From Leptospira noumeaensis (GTDB lineage: Bacteria; Spirochaetota; Leptospiria; Leptospirales; Leptospiraceae), in the NCBI RefSeq assembly GCF_004770765.1, contig NZ_RQFK01000026.1, forward strand, positions 434,001 through 498,000: a stretch of DNA of 64,000 bases. The letters run 5' to 3'. The first letter of the stretch is position 1, and each line of letters starts with the position of its first letter. The notes under the pieces are model-generated. The model was not told the origin of the DNA. It saw nothing but the letters and a program-made list of their open reading frames with translations, and ran no database searches. This document shows positions 8,832 through 18,026 of this stretch, in pieces. The translations under genes were made by a program, and so were the position numbers.

Positions 8832-9605
8832 TCATTCTCCCTTAAAATTAGGTTTTCTTTTTTCAGCAAACGCTTGCAAGGCTTCTACTCGATCTTTAGT
8901 GCCTATTGTCTCAAAATAACACAATCTTTCCCACTCTAGGGCAGACTTCATTGGTAATTCCATCCCATGGCGTACCGCCTTTTTGGCAGCAGAAACAGCG
9001 ATAGGTGCAGATTCCGATATCTCCCGTGCTAAGGCAAGAGAAGATTCCCTTAAATGATCTGGCTCAAAACTTTGCGAAACAAGGCCTCGAGCCATTGCTT
9101 CTTTCCCCGTCAGTTTTTTACCTGAAAATATCCATTCCATAGCTGTTGACTCTCCCACAATACGAGCGAGTCTTTGGGTTCCCCCTGCCCCTGGAATGAT
9201 TCCGAGTTTTGTTTCCGTGAGTCCCATTTGTGCCGAATCACTCGCATAACGAATATCACATGACATTGCCATCTCCAAACCCCCACCAAAGGCAAATCCA
9301 TTGATGGCCGCAATTGTAGGAATCGGAAGATTTGCCAGCTCAGAAAAACATAAGTTGATATCTTTTAGGAACTGTTTTACTTGTAAGTCAGACATAGACT
9401 TTCTTTCTTTTAAATCAGCACCCGATGAAAACGAATCCCCTTTCCCGATAAGAACAAGGGCCCTTGCTGAACTTCCTTTCACTTCCTGGATTTTCTCTCG
9501 TAGTTCCGCCAGAAGTTGGATGGAAATCGCATTTTTTGCTTCTGGTCGATTTAATTCTATTAATGCTACATAAGTATGATGAATTTGAAGGGTGACAGTG
9601 TTCAT
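8832..9605 (-). CDS. Enoyl-CoA hydratase/isomerase family protein
   Basis: This crotonase-fold enzyme of 257 residues probably hydrates an enoyl-CoA in fatty-acid or branched-chain degradation. Family landmarks are NRPEAKNAIS, the oxyanion-hole GKGDSFSSGADLKE, AAINGFAFGGGLEMAMSCDI, and ETKLGIIPGAGGTQRL, in which both acidic residues of the hydratase type (E in TETKLG and G-I-I-P-G-A-G-G-T context) appear. I use ATG 9605, which has GGAG seven bases upstream; the longer TTG start at 9623 would run through that ribosome site. Substrate is not predictable. It precedes dcd by three bases without an obvious functional link. Confidence 0.88.
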   Translation of the reverse strand: MNTVTLQIHHTYVALIELNRPEAKNAISIQLLAELREKIQEVKGSSARALVLIGKGDSFSSGADLKERKSMSDLQVKQFLKDINLCFSELANLPIPTIAAINGFAFGGGLEMAMSCDIRYASDSAQMGLTETKLGIIPGAGGTQRLARIVGESTAMEWIFSGKKLTGKEAMARGLVSQSFEPDHLRESSLALAREISESAPIAVSAAKKAVRHGMELPMKSALEWERLCYFETIGTKDRVEALQAFAEKRKPNFKGE

Positions 9606-9674
9606 AGAATTTCTCCAGGACAAAAAAATAGAAATGAAAACAGTTTTGAATTTCCGATAATGGAAGTAGCCGTC

Positions 9675-10367
9675 ATGAGAAGGATTTTATACACAATCGG
9701 ATTCTCACTAGTACTTGGAAGCAGTTTTTCCTGTATATCCTCCTCTTCAGAAGATCCATTGGCCGCTCTCCTCACTTCACCACCGGTGATATCCTCTGTC
9801 ACTCCACAGATTGGTACTCCTGCGCAAAATAACCTGAATGCCTTTTATTCTGCTACTGAAGTTGTGATCAAAGGAGAAAATTTTGGCGTGGATACCGTTG
9901 TCCGTTTTAACGATATTGTTGCCGCCATCACTCTCAATCTTGGAACAGAACTCTACACTAAAGTTCCCGATGGTGCTTACTCGGGATTTATTACTGTTTC
10001 CAAATCAGGTGGTTCTTGTTTGCCAAACTCAAAAACAGGTGTGAACTGTGCTGGAATGGAATACTTTATCGACTGCTATGCGGTTACAGGCAAACAGTAC
10101 GGCCCAGAAATTGAATTAAAACAAGGAAGTAGTTTGTCTGTTGAATTTGACGGCCAAGAAACCAAAGCTTTCCATACCGATACCTTATTAGCTTCTAGAA
10201 ATCTGACTATTGGATGCGAAAGTACAGTGACCGTCCGAGTGTTTGATCGGTCATGTAAAGCTACCGACTATGTTCTACAAAACGACCCAATCATCCCATT
10301 TCCCGCGGGAGTTGCGACACAGTTTTACATCACAGCAGATTCAAAAACTTGTAGTTTAGTCCTTTAA
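9675..10367 (+). CDS. Lipoprotein with IPT/TIG-like domain
   Basis: I start at ATG 9675 (GGAAG eight bases upstream), giving 230 residues and a lipoprotein signal ending in GSSFSC. Residues ~40-110 look like an IPT/TIG immunoglobulin-like domain (PVISSVTPQIGTP, then EVVIKGENFG and VRFNDIVA). The C-terminal half has six cysteines and no recognised domain. IPT domains in Leptospira surface lipoproteins often mediate protein contacts. It shares its last four bases with the convergent gene on the other strand. Longer in-frame starts overlap the divergent hydratase gene and lack a signal sequence. Confidence 0.75.
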   Translation: MRRILYTIGFSLVLGSSFSCISSSSEDPLAALLTSPPVISSVTPQIGTPAQNNLNAFYSATEVVIKGENFGVDTVVRFNDIVAAITLNLGTELYTKVPDGAYSGFITVSKSGGSCLPNSKTGVNCAGMEYFIDCYAVTGKQYGPEIELKQGSSLSVEFDGQETKAFHTDTLLASRNLTIGCESTVTVRVFDRSCKATDYVLQNDPIIPFPAGVATQFYITADSKTCSLVL

Positions 10368-11851
10368 TAAGATTTATTTTTTACAAATCTTTTAAAGATG
10401 ATTATATTTGCAGCACCCATCCACTCGTTCATATGTTCACGAAAGATTAAATCTCTTGGTTTTGAGTTTTTCGTATCCTCATCCAATTCATCATACTTTT
10501 GAATCGTTAACTTAGAGATTTCTTTATATTTTTCTTCAATCATTTCAGTTAGCTTCTTTAATAAAGCCAGGTTGTTTTTTTCTTCACCAACATTTGGTAA
10601 AATCACTTCATTCCAATAATCAATTATGTGTTTTTTTACATATTCCCCTGGAATCACTCGAATTACTTTTTTACCATCCGTTCCGCGTGCATGGATATAA
10701 CCTGTGTTTACTTCCATTAAAAACTTTTTGGCAATCATATAAAAATGAGAAGGCCCCAAATGAAATAAAAACACATATTTTACTTGGTTAGGGATCATCA
10801 TGTTCATTAAAATAATGTTTTCGCAAAATAGAAAAAACTGCTTTAGAAAGTTTTGGTATTCTAATTCAAAATCTTCAGCAGATTTATTTTTCTTTTCTGT
10901 ACTTGTCATAGAACGAATGAGTTCTGCACGAAGGACTTGTTCATCGGCCCCAAGATGTAAATCCAAACTAATGGCTGACTTAAATAAACTTTTTTCTGCT
11001 AAATATTTATCCAGTTCGTACCTGAAAAAATAATGTTGGTCGGAGTTCCAAGTATACTTTCCATAGGCTTGGATATAATTAGGAACACTCTCTTCCTTTA
11101 TTTTTGATTTTTGTGCTGCCCAAACTTTTTTTTGATTCGAATCGTCCTCATTTTTTTGAATGACTTCATCGGCTTTGTAAACAATTCCTGAATCTTCTGG
11201 TTCCAAAGAAGGTGGTTTATCATATAAAGATTCATCAAAAACGGAAGAAAGTCGGTAAACAATACGATCACGAAACTTTGGTTTGGTAGGTTTGAATTCG
11301 GTTAAGTAATTGGGATTATCAATTTGTAAAATAAAACTCATTCGTTTGAGAAAAATCTCAAGTTGGTTCAACCTTTCCAATGCAGGCAAAATTCTATAGT
11401 TTAAAAGGGCATTGGTTTGAAAATCAGGTTCGCTAAACTTCGCATTCAATACAGCTTCACGTAAATAAACCCATGCCTCCTTACTTTCAATATAAAAGTA
11501 ACGAAGCATTTCAAAGATCAAATGAAACTGAACATAATCGTCTCGACTCGCCTCATCTATATTACGCGAAAAATAACGTGAGTATTCCTTTCGCACTAGG
11601 GCAAACATATGTTTTTCATCTAAGTTAAAGATGATTTCTTTGATTTTTTTCTGAGCTTTGTCTAATTCTTGGTCTAGGTTTTTTCGAAAGGGTAAAATTT
11701 CGCGTTTGTTGGTTTCCGAAAGTCCAGTGCTAAGAAACTGAAGAAAACTTCCCACCAAACTTTGGAATCCAGTGAGGAAGTACACATAACCTTTTTTGAA
11801 ATCGGTAAGTAGGTCTAATTCGTTCCCACCCCCTTGGTTCTCTGCCGACAT
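10364..11851 (-). CDS. Conserved-looking cytosolic protein of unknown function
   Basis: I do not recognise this 495-residue protein. It has no signal peptide or clear membrane helix, is rich in lysine, glutamate and aromatic residues, and is predicted mostly helical. Two halves can be distinguished: an N-terminal helical region up to about 195, a polar linker near 215-255 (EDSGIVYKADEV, NEDDSNQKK), and a C-terminal helical region that ends in IIIFKRFVKNKSY. Codon use is like the neighbours and the whole frame is open, so it is a real gene. It ends inside the last codon of the opposite lipoprotein gene. Its own promoter lies between it and the VOC gene. Confidence 0.72.
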   Translation of the reverse strand: MSAENQGGGNELDLLTDFKKGYVYFLTGFQSLVGSFLQFLSTGLSETNKREILPFRKNLDQELDKAQKKIKEIIFNLDEKHMFALVRKEYSRYFSRNIDEASRDDYVQFHLIFEMLRYFYIESKEAWVYLREAVLNAKFSEPDFQTNALLNYRILPALERLNQLEIFLKRMSFILQIDNPNYLTEFKPTKPKFRDRIVYRLSSVFDESLYDKPPSLEPEDSGIVYKADEVIQKNEDDSNQKKVWAAQKSKIKEESVPNYIQAYGKYTWNSDQHYFFRYELDKYLAEKSLFKSAISLDLHLGADEQVLRAELIRSMTSTEKKNKSAEDFELEYQNFLKQFFLFCENIILMNMMIPNQVKYVFLFHLGPSHFYMIAKKFLMEVNTGYIHARGTDGKKVIRVIPGEYVKKHIIDYWNEVILPNVGEEKNNLALLKKLTEMIEEKYKEISKLTIQKYDELDEDTKNSKPRDLIFREHMNEWMGAANIIIFKRFVKNKSY

Positions 11852-11894
11852 ACCAAGAGGATAGTAAGTAAGATTTTTAAAAAATCAACAGGAT

Positions 11895-12245
11895 TTAATT
11901 GGAATAGAAAATCTCGATTAAATTTTGGCTTGGGTCTGCAAATGTAAGACCTTCCCCAGAATCAGTTCCTTCTGGCCCTTTGATGATCTTTACATTCTTT
12001 TCCTCGAGTTCGCTGATGGCTTCTGTGAAATCATCCACATCCATCACAAAACTAAGGATAGGGAGAGTCCTATCCGGAACCTCTGCTACCACCAAACGAA
12101 TTCGAAACGCATCTAGAGAAAGAATCGCCTCAGTAGCCTTCTTTGTCTCCAATTCGAAGTCAAAAATGTCCCGATAAAAATCGATAGAGGTGTCGAGTTG
12201 GGAGACGGGGATACTGACGTGGCCAATGCCTTCTACAATAATCAT
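11895..12245 (-). CDS. VOC (glyoxalase/dioxygenase superfamily) protein
   Basis: This 116-residue single-module VOC protein begins EGIGHVSIPVSQLDTSIDFYRDIF, the usual first beta-alpha-beta unit with a metal-ligand histidine, and continues with LSFVMDVDDFTEAI and TFADPSQNLIEIFYS, where the last glutamate is a typical second ligand. It could be a lactoylglutathione-lyase-like or methylmalonyl-CoA epimerase-like enzyme, or a small-molecule binder; the sequence does not decide. It lies 43 bases upstream of the unknown 495-residue gene on the same strand. Confidence 0.83.
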   Translation of the reverse strand: MIIVEGIGHVSIPVSQLDTSIDFYRDIFDFELETKKATEAILSLDAFRIRLVVAEVPDRTLPILSFVMDVDDFTEAISELEEKNVKIIKGPEGTDSGEGLTFADPSQNLIEIFYSN

Positions 12246-12383
12246 AATGGAATTACACCTTCGTGAACTTTTCTGTCATCATGCTTGAAAAACCGGCTTT
12301 GTCGAGAAAAAAGCAATGTCCCATCACAAACTCGAAACTAAAATTTGAATTTCAATTCCCACTTAGGAAAAAAGAATCAAAAT

Positions 12384-12848
12384 ATGAATGTATTTCGGAT
12401 TTCAGTCATCGTTTTAGCCTTTTTTGCCCTTTCTTGCAAGGAAGCGGTCGTTCCCTTTGAACCAGCGCACGAGAACCTTGCTGCAAAACTCCTAGCGGAG
12501 AACCAAATCCTTCTGGAAGAGTATCTAAAAGACGATCCAAAACCCAATTGGAAAACTTTTTCAGAAGCCAATACTGCGTTAGCGGCAAATGGACATCCAA
12601 AATTGAAAGCCTGGAGTGAATCTTTGGGTACTTTGATTCCTGCTGCGGGAAGTGATTTGGAAACGAGTTATGAAAAAATTTCCAAAATTCAAGAAATATT
12701 GATTCAAATCAAAACTGAGGTGCCAAACCAATCTCGGTACAATCGATTTTACTGTCCAATGGTCGATAAATCTTGGGTAATGACAGGAAAAGAAGTAAAA
12801 AATCCATACGCTCCTGAAATGAGAGATTGTGGAGAATTATTACAATAA
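12384..12848 (+). CDS. Small lipoprotein of unknown function
   Basis: I start at ATG 12384, giving 154 residues with a lipoprotein signal MNVFRISVIVLAFFALSC. The mature part is helical (EPAHENLAAKLLAENQILLEEYL, then SYEKISKIQEILIQI) and ends in a short segment with two cysteines (FYCPMVDKSWVM, MRDCGELL). That C-terminal pattern resembles small metal- or heme-binding periplasmic proteins in Leptospira, but no confident family match was made. An in-frame start at 12345 lacks a signal. The next gene begins three bases after its stop. Confidence 0.7.
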   Translation: MNVFRISVIVLAFFALSCKEAVVPFEPAHENLAAKLLAENQILLEEYLKDDPKPNWKTFSEANTALAANGHPKLKAWSESLGTLIPAAGSDLETSYEKISKIQEILIQIKTEVPNQSRYNRFYCPMVDKSWVMTGKEVKNPYAPEMRDCGELLQ

Positions 12849-12851
12849 ACT

Positions 12852-13772
12852 ATGCCAAAATGTTTCCTCGGTACATCCCTCTATGAAGCATGCCCTCCCA
12901 GTTGCAGGCTAACATTCGCAAAACAAGACGTAGATGAAGATTGTATTGCTAAGGAAAAACTCGAGGCGTTTTTACAAGATAGAGTCACATTCAAAATTGG
13001 AATTTCTGCTTTTTCACAGATTCCTGCAAAAACTCTAGAAAAGTTCATTTGGAATTCCAAAGACAATTTAGAATTAATCTCTTATTTTCTTTATATTGGT
13101 GAGCCTACTCTTGTAAGAGAAATCATCGAATCGTTTTCAAATCACACTCTCAGTTATCTTTTTAAATGTGATTTTGAAAACTATATGAACATTCGTGATT
13201 CTATCAAAAGAGAAAAATCCATTAAACATATGTTTGATATTCGTAGTTTCAAATACTGGACTTTTGTCAGTTATTTGAGAATCTGTGATTTGATTCAGTA
13301 TTTTGTTCGTTACTTAAAAGAACCAGAATATGCTTGTCAGTTTATTGTAATTTTACCTTCAGAAATTGTATCCAATCTGAATAAATACACCGGGCTCGAT
13401 TTCGAAGAAGAAAAATCCTTATACACAGCTCTTGGTGATTCTATCTACGAACTACCACTCCAATCTCCAAAAATCTATGATCACATGATGCAACTCTTTG
13501 CCGAAGATCCAGAGGTTTCGATTATCCTTTCCACAATGGAAGGGCTCATTCATAGACAACAATTGATTTTAGAAACAAGTGAAAAATTGATTAACTATAT
13601 TGGTGAAAACAGAATCGATAAAAACTTTCAGTTTATTTTTTCTGAATTGAATGGAATGGAAATCGGAACAGCTGCAGAAATTTTAAACCAACTACTCGAA
13701 AAAAAAATGGTCACTATATCTCAAAAACTAATGATCATCGATTTTCTTGACACTGGTAAATTAGAATTGTAG
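12852..13772 (+). CDS. Unknown 306-residue protein
   Basis: I do not recognise this protein. The N-terminus (MPKCFLGTSLYEACPPSCRL) has three cysteines within 18 residues, and the rest is helical and acidic with isoleucine-rich helices. There is no signal peptide. A repeat-like helical arrangement is suggested by LISYFLYIGEPTLVREIIESF and later LINYIGENRIDKNFQFIFSEL. It starts three bases after the lipoprotein stop and ends at a hairpin, forming a two-gene operon. A partner role with the lipoprotein is inference only. Confidence 0.68.
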   Translation: MPKCFLGTSLYEACPPSCRLTFAKQDVDEDCIAKEKLEAFLQDRVTFKIGISAFSQIPAKTLEKFIWNSKDNLELISYFLYIGEPTLVREIIESFSNHTLSYLFKCDFENYMNIRDSIKREKSIKHMFDIRSFKYWTFVSYLRICDLIQYFVRYLKEPEYACQFIVILPSEIVSNLNKYTGLDFEEEKSLYTALGDSIYELPLQSPKIYDHMMQLFAEDPEVSIILSTMEGLIHRQQLILETSEKLINYIGENRIDKNFQFIFSELNGMEIGTAAEILNQLLEKKMVTISQKLMIIDFLDTGKLEL

Positions 13773-13800
13773 AATAAGCTAACGTTCGCTAGTTTATTCT
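13771..13800. terminator. Bidirectional terminator between convergent genes
   Basis: AGAATAAGCTA, an eight-base loop, TAGTTTATTCT pairs over 11 bases (one G-T). It overlaps the stop of the 306-residue gene and lies 14 bases before the stop of the opposite MFS gene. Confidence 0.7.
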
Positions 13801-13814
13801 ACATACTTGAAACT

Positions 13815-15038
13815 TTATCCTGCAATTTTAACTTTTTTCGCTAAATATACACTAAACAACAAACTAAATACAGAAATCATTCCCACAAGTTCGTAATTCA
13901 CAAGTTGGTTATCTGGAGACTGCACCAATATCAGTCCGGCAACATAAGAAGCGGCCCCAGATGAAATCTGTTGGATGGCCGAATTGACAGACATAAAACT
14001 ACCACGAATTCTAGGTTCCACTGCCGATGTGATCATAGCAAAAGCAGGCACCATCCTTCCTGAAACCAAAATCATAAACAAAGTTGTGACTGTTAACACA
14101 ACAGGTAATGAGGTTTTTGTTAATGTCACCACAATCACGATGGGAATCACTGCAGCAATAGAAATGATTTGGTAAACCATTAATTTTCCATAACGATCTG
14201 ATAATTTTCCAATGAATCGACTTGTAAAAAAAGTAAACAACCCACCAAAAAAATAAATATAAGGAAGGTCACCAATCGCTAAACCAACGTTAGAGACCAA
14301 AAATGGACTAAGAAATGGAATGATGGTAAAACCACCAAACATCAAAAACACCATAAAGATAAATGGGGCAAAATGGTCTTTTTTAGTGATTACTTGTTTT
14401 AGAGATTTAAGTTGAGACTGTTTGGGATGAACATCCGAATCCAAATGGTAACGAATGGATGGTAATACCTTGTATCCGATTGGCAAAATTAAAAATCCAG
14501 CTATAGCCAAAGAAAGGAATGGGAAATGCCATCCAAACTTATTTGCCAAAGACAAACCAATGGGAATTCCAACAACAGAAGCGACAGAAAAAGAACTCAT
14601 CACAACACCAGTTGCTGTTCCCCTTCTGAATACAGGGATGATATCTCCAATGATGGAAAGAACGGTTGCTCCGATCATTCCGCCAAACCCACCAGCTACG
14701 ACCCGGGCAAAAAGTAAAAATCCATAATTGGGAGCAAAAGCACAAAGTAAAGTTCCAAAAGAAAATCCGAAAAACAATACAAGAAGGCTCATTTTGCGAT
14801 CATAAGAATCCAAAAACAAAGCTCCAATGAGTCCGAATACACCAGCACTGATGGAATAGGAAGAAACAAGTAACCCAAAAGCTGCCGAATCGATTTTGAA
14901 ACTTTCCATAAAGACTGGACCTAGCGGCATCATGATGACAAAATCCAAAATGTGTAAAAATTGGAGGGCGGCGAGGATGAAGATGATGGCTCTTTCTTTT
15001 TGGATGGTATGAAGCGGATGGGTAGAAGGTTGGCTCAT
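13815..15038 (-). CDS. MFS transporter
   Basis: This is a major facilitator of 407 residues from ATG 15038, with about 12 predicted membrane helices. The DHA1/AraJ-like loop 2-3 motif appears as GALFLDSYDRKMSLL, and a second copy as RFIGKLSDRYGKL after helix 8. The N-terminus HTIQKERAIIFILAALQFLHILDF and the motif-C-like GGFGGMIGATVL suggest an export function such as drug, sugar or purine efflux, but the substrate cannot be read. The open frame extends 109 codons upstream, yet that part is hydrophilic, lacks a ribosome site and overlaps the divergent SDR gene. Confidence 0.87.
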   Translation of the reverse strand: MSQPSTHPLHTIQKERAIIFILAALQFLHILDFVIMMPLGPVFMESFKIDSAAFGLLVSSYSISAGVFGLIGALFLDSYDRKMSLLVLFFGFSFGTLLCAFAPNYGFLLFARVVAGGFGGMIGATVLSIIGDIIPVFRRGTATGVVMSSFSVASVVGIPIGLSLANKFGWHFPFLSLAIAGFLILPIGYKVLPSIRYHLDSDVHPKQSQLKSLKQVITKKDHFAPFIFMVFLMFGGFTIIPFLSPFLVSNVGLAIGDLPYIYFFGGLFTFFTSRFIGKLSDRYGKLMVYQIISIAAVIPIVIVVTLTKTSLPVVLTVTTLFMILVSGRMVPAFAMITSAVEPRIRGSFMSVNSAIQQISSGAASYVAGLILVQSPDNQLVNYELVGMISVFSLLFSVYLAKKVKIAG

Positions 15039-15126
15039 AAAACTAATATTGACCAGCCGTTCAAAATTTCCAAAACTATTTAGTTTCGAATTGCCAACTT
15101 TTACATTCCGTAATAAATTTCCCTCT

Positions 15127-15906
15127 ATGAAATACGCGTTAATTACAGGTGCTTCCACTGGACTTGGAAAAGATTTTGCTCTGACTTTGGCTAAAAAAGG
15201 ATACACTCCTGTTTTAGTTGCTAGAGACTCAAATCGATTGAAGGCATTGGCTGCTGAGATCAAAAGTAAACTCGGGATCCAAAGTGTTGTCATTGCCCAA
15301 GATTTAGCAAAACCAAATTCCGCAGAGGTTTTATACAAAGCGGTTAAAAAACTAAAATTATCCATTCACTGTTTGGTGAACAATGCTGGTTTTGGTATCA
15401 ATGGGGAATTCCATAAAAATTCTTTCGAAAAAGAATCCCAACTGATCCAACTCAACGTAACAACTCTTTCCGAACTTTGCCATTTGTTTTTGCAAGATAT
15501 GGTAGCAGCAAAGGATGGTTATATTCTGAATGTTGCCTCGACTGCCGCCTACCAACCGGGCCCTCTCATGTCGAGTTACTATGCTTCCAAAGCCTATGTC
15601 CTTTCGCTCAGTGAAGGATTAGCAGAAGAAGTAAGAGATTATGGAGTTACCGTCACTTGCCTTTGTCCAGGACCAACACAAACGGAATTTTTTGAAAGAG
15701 CCAATATGACTAAAATCAATTTGGTAAAGTCTTCGTTTCTCATTATGAAATCACAAGATGTAGTTGATAGTGGACTCGATGCTTTGTTTAGTAAGAAAGT
15801 AATCAAAATTCCAGGTTTTATGAATTTTCTCGTGGCACAGTCCGTTCGAATTTCACCAAGATTTCTCGTTCGTAAAATTGCGAAATTTTTACACCAAGCA
15901 GGATAA
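15127..15906 (+). CDS. Short-chain dehydrogenase/reductase
   Basis: A classical SDR of 259 residues from ATG 15127. Features are the NAD(P)-binding TGASTGLGKDFA, NNAGFGINGEF, the catalytic serine in NVASTAAYQPG, and YYASKAYVLSL with tyrosine and lysine. An arginine in VLVARDSNRL suggests NADP(H) preference. A C-terminal hydrophobic segment (FMNFLVAQSVRISPRFLV) resembles the DltE/YqjQ subgroup that sits at membranes. The longer frame upstream overlaps the MFS gene region and is not needed. The following aminotransferase starts one base after its stop. Confidence 0.88.
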   Translation: MKYALITGASTGLGKDFALTLAKKGYTPVLVARDSNRLKALAAEIKSKLGIQSVVIAQDLAKPNSAEVLYKAVKKLKLSIHCLVNNAGFGINGEFHKNSFEKESQLIQLNVTTLSELCHLFLQDMVAAKDGYILNVASTAAYQPGPLMSSYYASKAYVLSLSEGLAEEVRDYGVTVTCLCPGPTQTEFFERANMTKINLVKSSFLIMKSQDVVDSGLDALFSKKVIKIPGFMNFLVAQSVRISPRFLVRKIAKFLHQAG

Positions 15907-15907
15907 T

Positions 15908-17101
15908 TTGACCGAATCTCATTTTTCATTTTCTAACCGATTTAAGTTGTTAGGTGATTTGAACTCAGAAAACAAAATCCACCAAACCAAACAAAGATTA
16001 GAAAAATCGGGAAATGAAATCATTGATCTCACCAGTTCCAATCCTACAAAACTAGGGTTGGAATTTCCACCTTCCGCCCTCTCCCATATTTTTTCCAACT
16101 TGGATCTTAGTCAATATGAACCCCAAGCCGAAGGGTTGGAATCCGCTAGACAAGTAATTGTTTCCGATTACAAAAATCGAGGCATCCAAACCGACTTGTC
16201 CCATTTGATTTTGACGGCAAGTACCTCGGAAGCCTACTCCTACATTTTTAAACTATTCGCAAACCCAGGGGATGAAATACTAACACCAAACCCTGGTTAT
16301 CCGTTATTTAGCTTTCTCATTGGCCTCGAAAATTTAAAAGAAGTCCACTACCCACTGAAAGAAGATCCTGAAACCGGAAACTGGGTGTATTCAGCAGAAG
16401 CCATTGCCAATTGTATTAGCACAAAAACAAAACTCATCGTTCTTGTGAGTCCCGCAAACCCAACAGGTTCTAAAACCACAGCCCAGTTTTGGAAGGAATG
16501 GGAGGCTTTAGAAATTAAAATTCCCATATTACTGGATGAAGTTTTTGTAGGTTACGAATTTTCTGGTGAACCTCACCAAATTCCAGAAACACCAACCTTC
16601 CCTCTACTCATCTGCAACGGATTCTCCAAAATGTTGGCACTCCCTGGATTCAAACTAGGATGGATTCTCATTCAAAGTCCAGAGCCATATAGATCCGAAA
16701 TTCAAAAAAACTTAGATTTCATTGCCGATACATACCTTTCTGTCAACGCACCAGTACAATTAGCTACACCCGAACTTTTGCCTTGGAAAACCATGATTCA
16801 GAATCGGATTCGAACAAGAATTATGCGAAACATGGCTCAGTGTATTTTGTTTTCAGAGGAAAACCTAAAAATCATAAATAAATCAGGAATGGAAGCCGGT
16901 TGGTATTTTTTATTTGAATTGGATTTGGAAAAAAAAGATGAAGATATAGTTCTAGAAATTTTGACTCAAACCAAGGTTTTTGTCCACCCAGGATCTTGGT
17001 ATGGGTTTTCGCATAACAGGAGTTTTCTTGTAGTTAGTTTAATTTCTGACGAAGAAATTTTACGAAATGGACTATCGGCCCTTCAATCCTTTCTCAAATA
17101 A
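15908..17101 (+). CDS. PLP-dependent class I/II aminotransferase
   Basis: This 397-residue fold-type I aminotransferase has DLTSSNPTKLG at the substrate loop, TASTSEAYSYIF, PNPGYPLF, SPANPTGSKT, LDEVFVGYEF with the pyridine-nitrogen aspartate, and the Schiff-base lysine in GFSKMLALPGFKLGWI. Such sequences cover alanine, aspartate and LL-diaminopimelate-type enzymes; the specificity is not determined. I choose the TTG at 15908 because AGGA precedes it by five bases; the TTG at 15878 would lie inside the SDR gene and lacks a ribosome site. It ends 19 bases inside the convergent patatin gene. Confidence 0.85.
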   Translation: MTESHFSFSNRFKLLGDLNSENKIHQTKQRLEKSGNEIIDLTSSNPTKLGLEFPPSALSHIFSNLDLSQYEPQAEGLESARQVIVSDYKNRGIQTDLSHLILTASTSEAYSYIFKLFANPGDEILTPNPGYPLFSFLIGLENLKEVHYPLKEDPETGNWVYSAEAIANCISTKTKLIVLVSPANPTGSKTTAQFWKEWEALEIKIPILLDEVFVGYEFSGEPHQIPETPTFPLLICNGFSKMLALPGFKLGWILIQSPEPYRSEIQKNLDFIADTYLSVNAPVQLATPELLPWKTMIQNRIRTRIMRNMAQCILFSEENLKIINKSGMEAGWYFLFELDLEKKDEDIVLEILTQTKVFVHPGSWYGFSHNRSFLVVSLISDEEILRNGLSALQSFLK

Positions 17102-17307
17102 TCAATGATTGCGTTTTTTTGGGCCAAAGCATCCGCCTTGCCCAATTCATAAGTTTCTCTAACCCCTTTGGGATTTGTATAGTCAAAGGAGGTGATAGGT
17201 AAAGGTTTCGAAGGAGTGATTAAATAAGATCTTGCCAAAAGATCAGGATCTTTACCCACAATGGTATTGGGTTCATAATGAATTCCAATGATTTTCGCGT
17301 TATGCGA
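17009..17307. repeat. Inverted pair of the GTTATGCGA word
   Basis: Two copies of the over-represented 9-base word face each other across the convergent ends of the aminotransferase and patatin genes: TCGCATAAC at the left end and GTTATGCGA at the right end. The right copy sits inside a local palindrome, TTTTCGC-GTTAT-GCGAAAA. This is the closest pair among the 14 copies in the window; the complete list is given under findings. Confidence 0.7.
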
Positions 17308-18012
17308 AAAAGTCTCGATGACCATATTATTGGTGAGACCGCCATCTAAATAATACTCATTCCCCACAGATTGAAAGTCAACAATGGGAGGGATGGAGGA
17401 AGAATTCATGATGAATTGTTCGATAGTTTCGGAATTTACAAAATCTTTTTCTGTAAAATCCACATCTACCATATTCCATTTTTTGATCATTTCGGCAGTT
17501 CGATTGGCAGGGATTCCTTCCGACCGATCCCGATCGTCCAGAATAAAAGCTCGTCCTGTTTCAGAAATGAGTCTCGCCAAACGAAACTTATTCTTTAAGG
17601 AATCTTCCTTGGGATGGGCCTTCACCGAATGGATCCAAATTTTGGCCCCCGATTCCAAAACCTTATCAAACTTCATTCCAAATCGAATGGTACGACGGTA
17701 CATATCTTCATGGGGGAAAGTGGATTCACCACGAAGAAAATTCGAGAAATGGAAGTTACGCGAATTTCGTTTTGTGATTTCTTCAAAGTATTCGACAGAC
17801 TCTTCTTCTGTTTGGGAAAGGATACAAAGTGCCATCGCTGCACCAGCAGAAACTCCTGAAAGTTCTGTGAACCGCACACCCCATTCACGCAGGGTTTTTC
17901 CCACACCGAGTGCATAAAATGCCTTACAGCCACCACCAGCAATGGCAAGAGAGACATCATAGGAAGGAAAGATTTTGACTAATGTTTGTAAAACTTGTTC
18001 TCGAACGCCCAT
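17083..18012 (-). CDS. Patatin-like phospholipase
   Basis: A single-domain patatin of 309 residues. The oxyanion hole glycines are in AIAGGGCKAFYALG, the nucleophile in GVSAGAAMA, and the dyad aspartate in YLDGGLTNN. It should hydrolyse acyl esters of phospholipids at the membrane surface. I take ATG 18012, 14 bases after the upstream small gene; the ATG at 18051 (AGGAG 13 bases upstream) would add 13 residues and overlap that gene by 25 bases, and cannot be excluded. Its 3' end overlaps the convergent aminotransferase by 19 bases. Confidence 0.87.
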   Translation of the reverse strand: MGVREQVLQTLVKIFPSYDVSLAIAGGGCKAFYALGVGKTLREWGVRFTELSGVSAGAAMALCILSQTEEESVEYFEEITKRNSRNFHFSNFLRGESTFPHEDMYRRTIRFGMKFDKVLESGAKIWIHSVKAHPKEDSLKNKFRLARLISETGRAFILDDRDRSEGIPANRTAEMIKKWNMVDVDFTEKDFVNSETIEQFIMNSSSIPPIVDFQSVGNEYYLDGGLTNNMVIETFSHNAKIIGIHYEPNTIVGKDPDLLARSYLITPSKPLPITSFDYTNPKGVRETYELGKADALAQKNAIIDYLRKD

Positions 18013-18026
18013 AAAATTGCCAAATT

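Noticed and set aside
15039..15365. N-terminal extension of the MFS gene
   Set aside because: Hydrophilic, overlaps the divergent SDR gene and lies before a normal MFS start.
17384..17917. 177-codon open frame on the plus strand
   Set aside because: Antisense to the patatin gene, which has all its catalytic motifs in place; the product has no recognisable domain.
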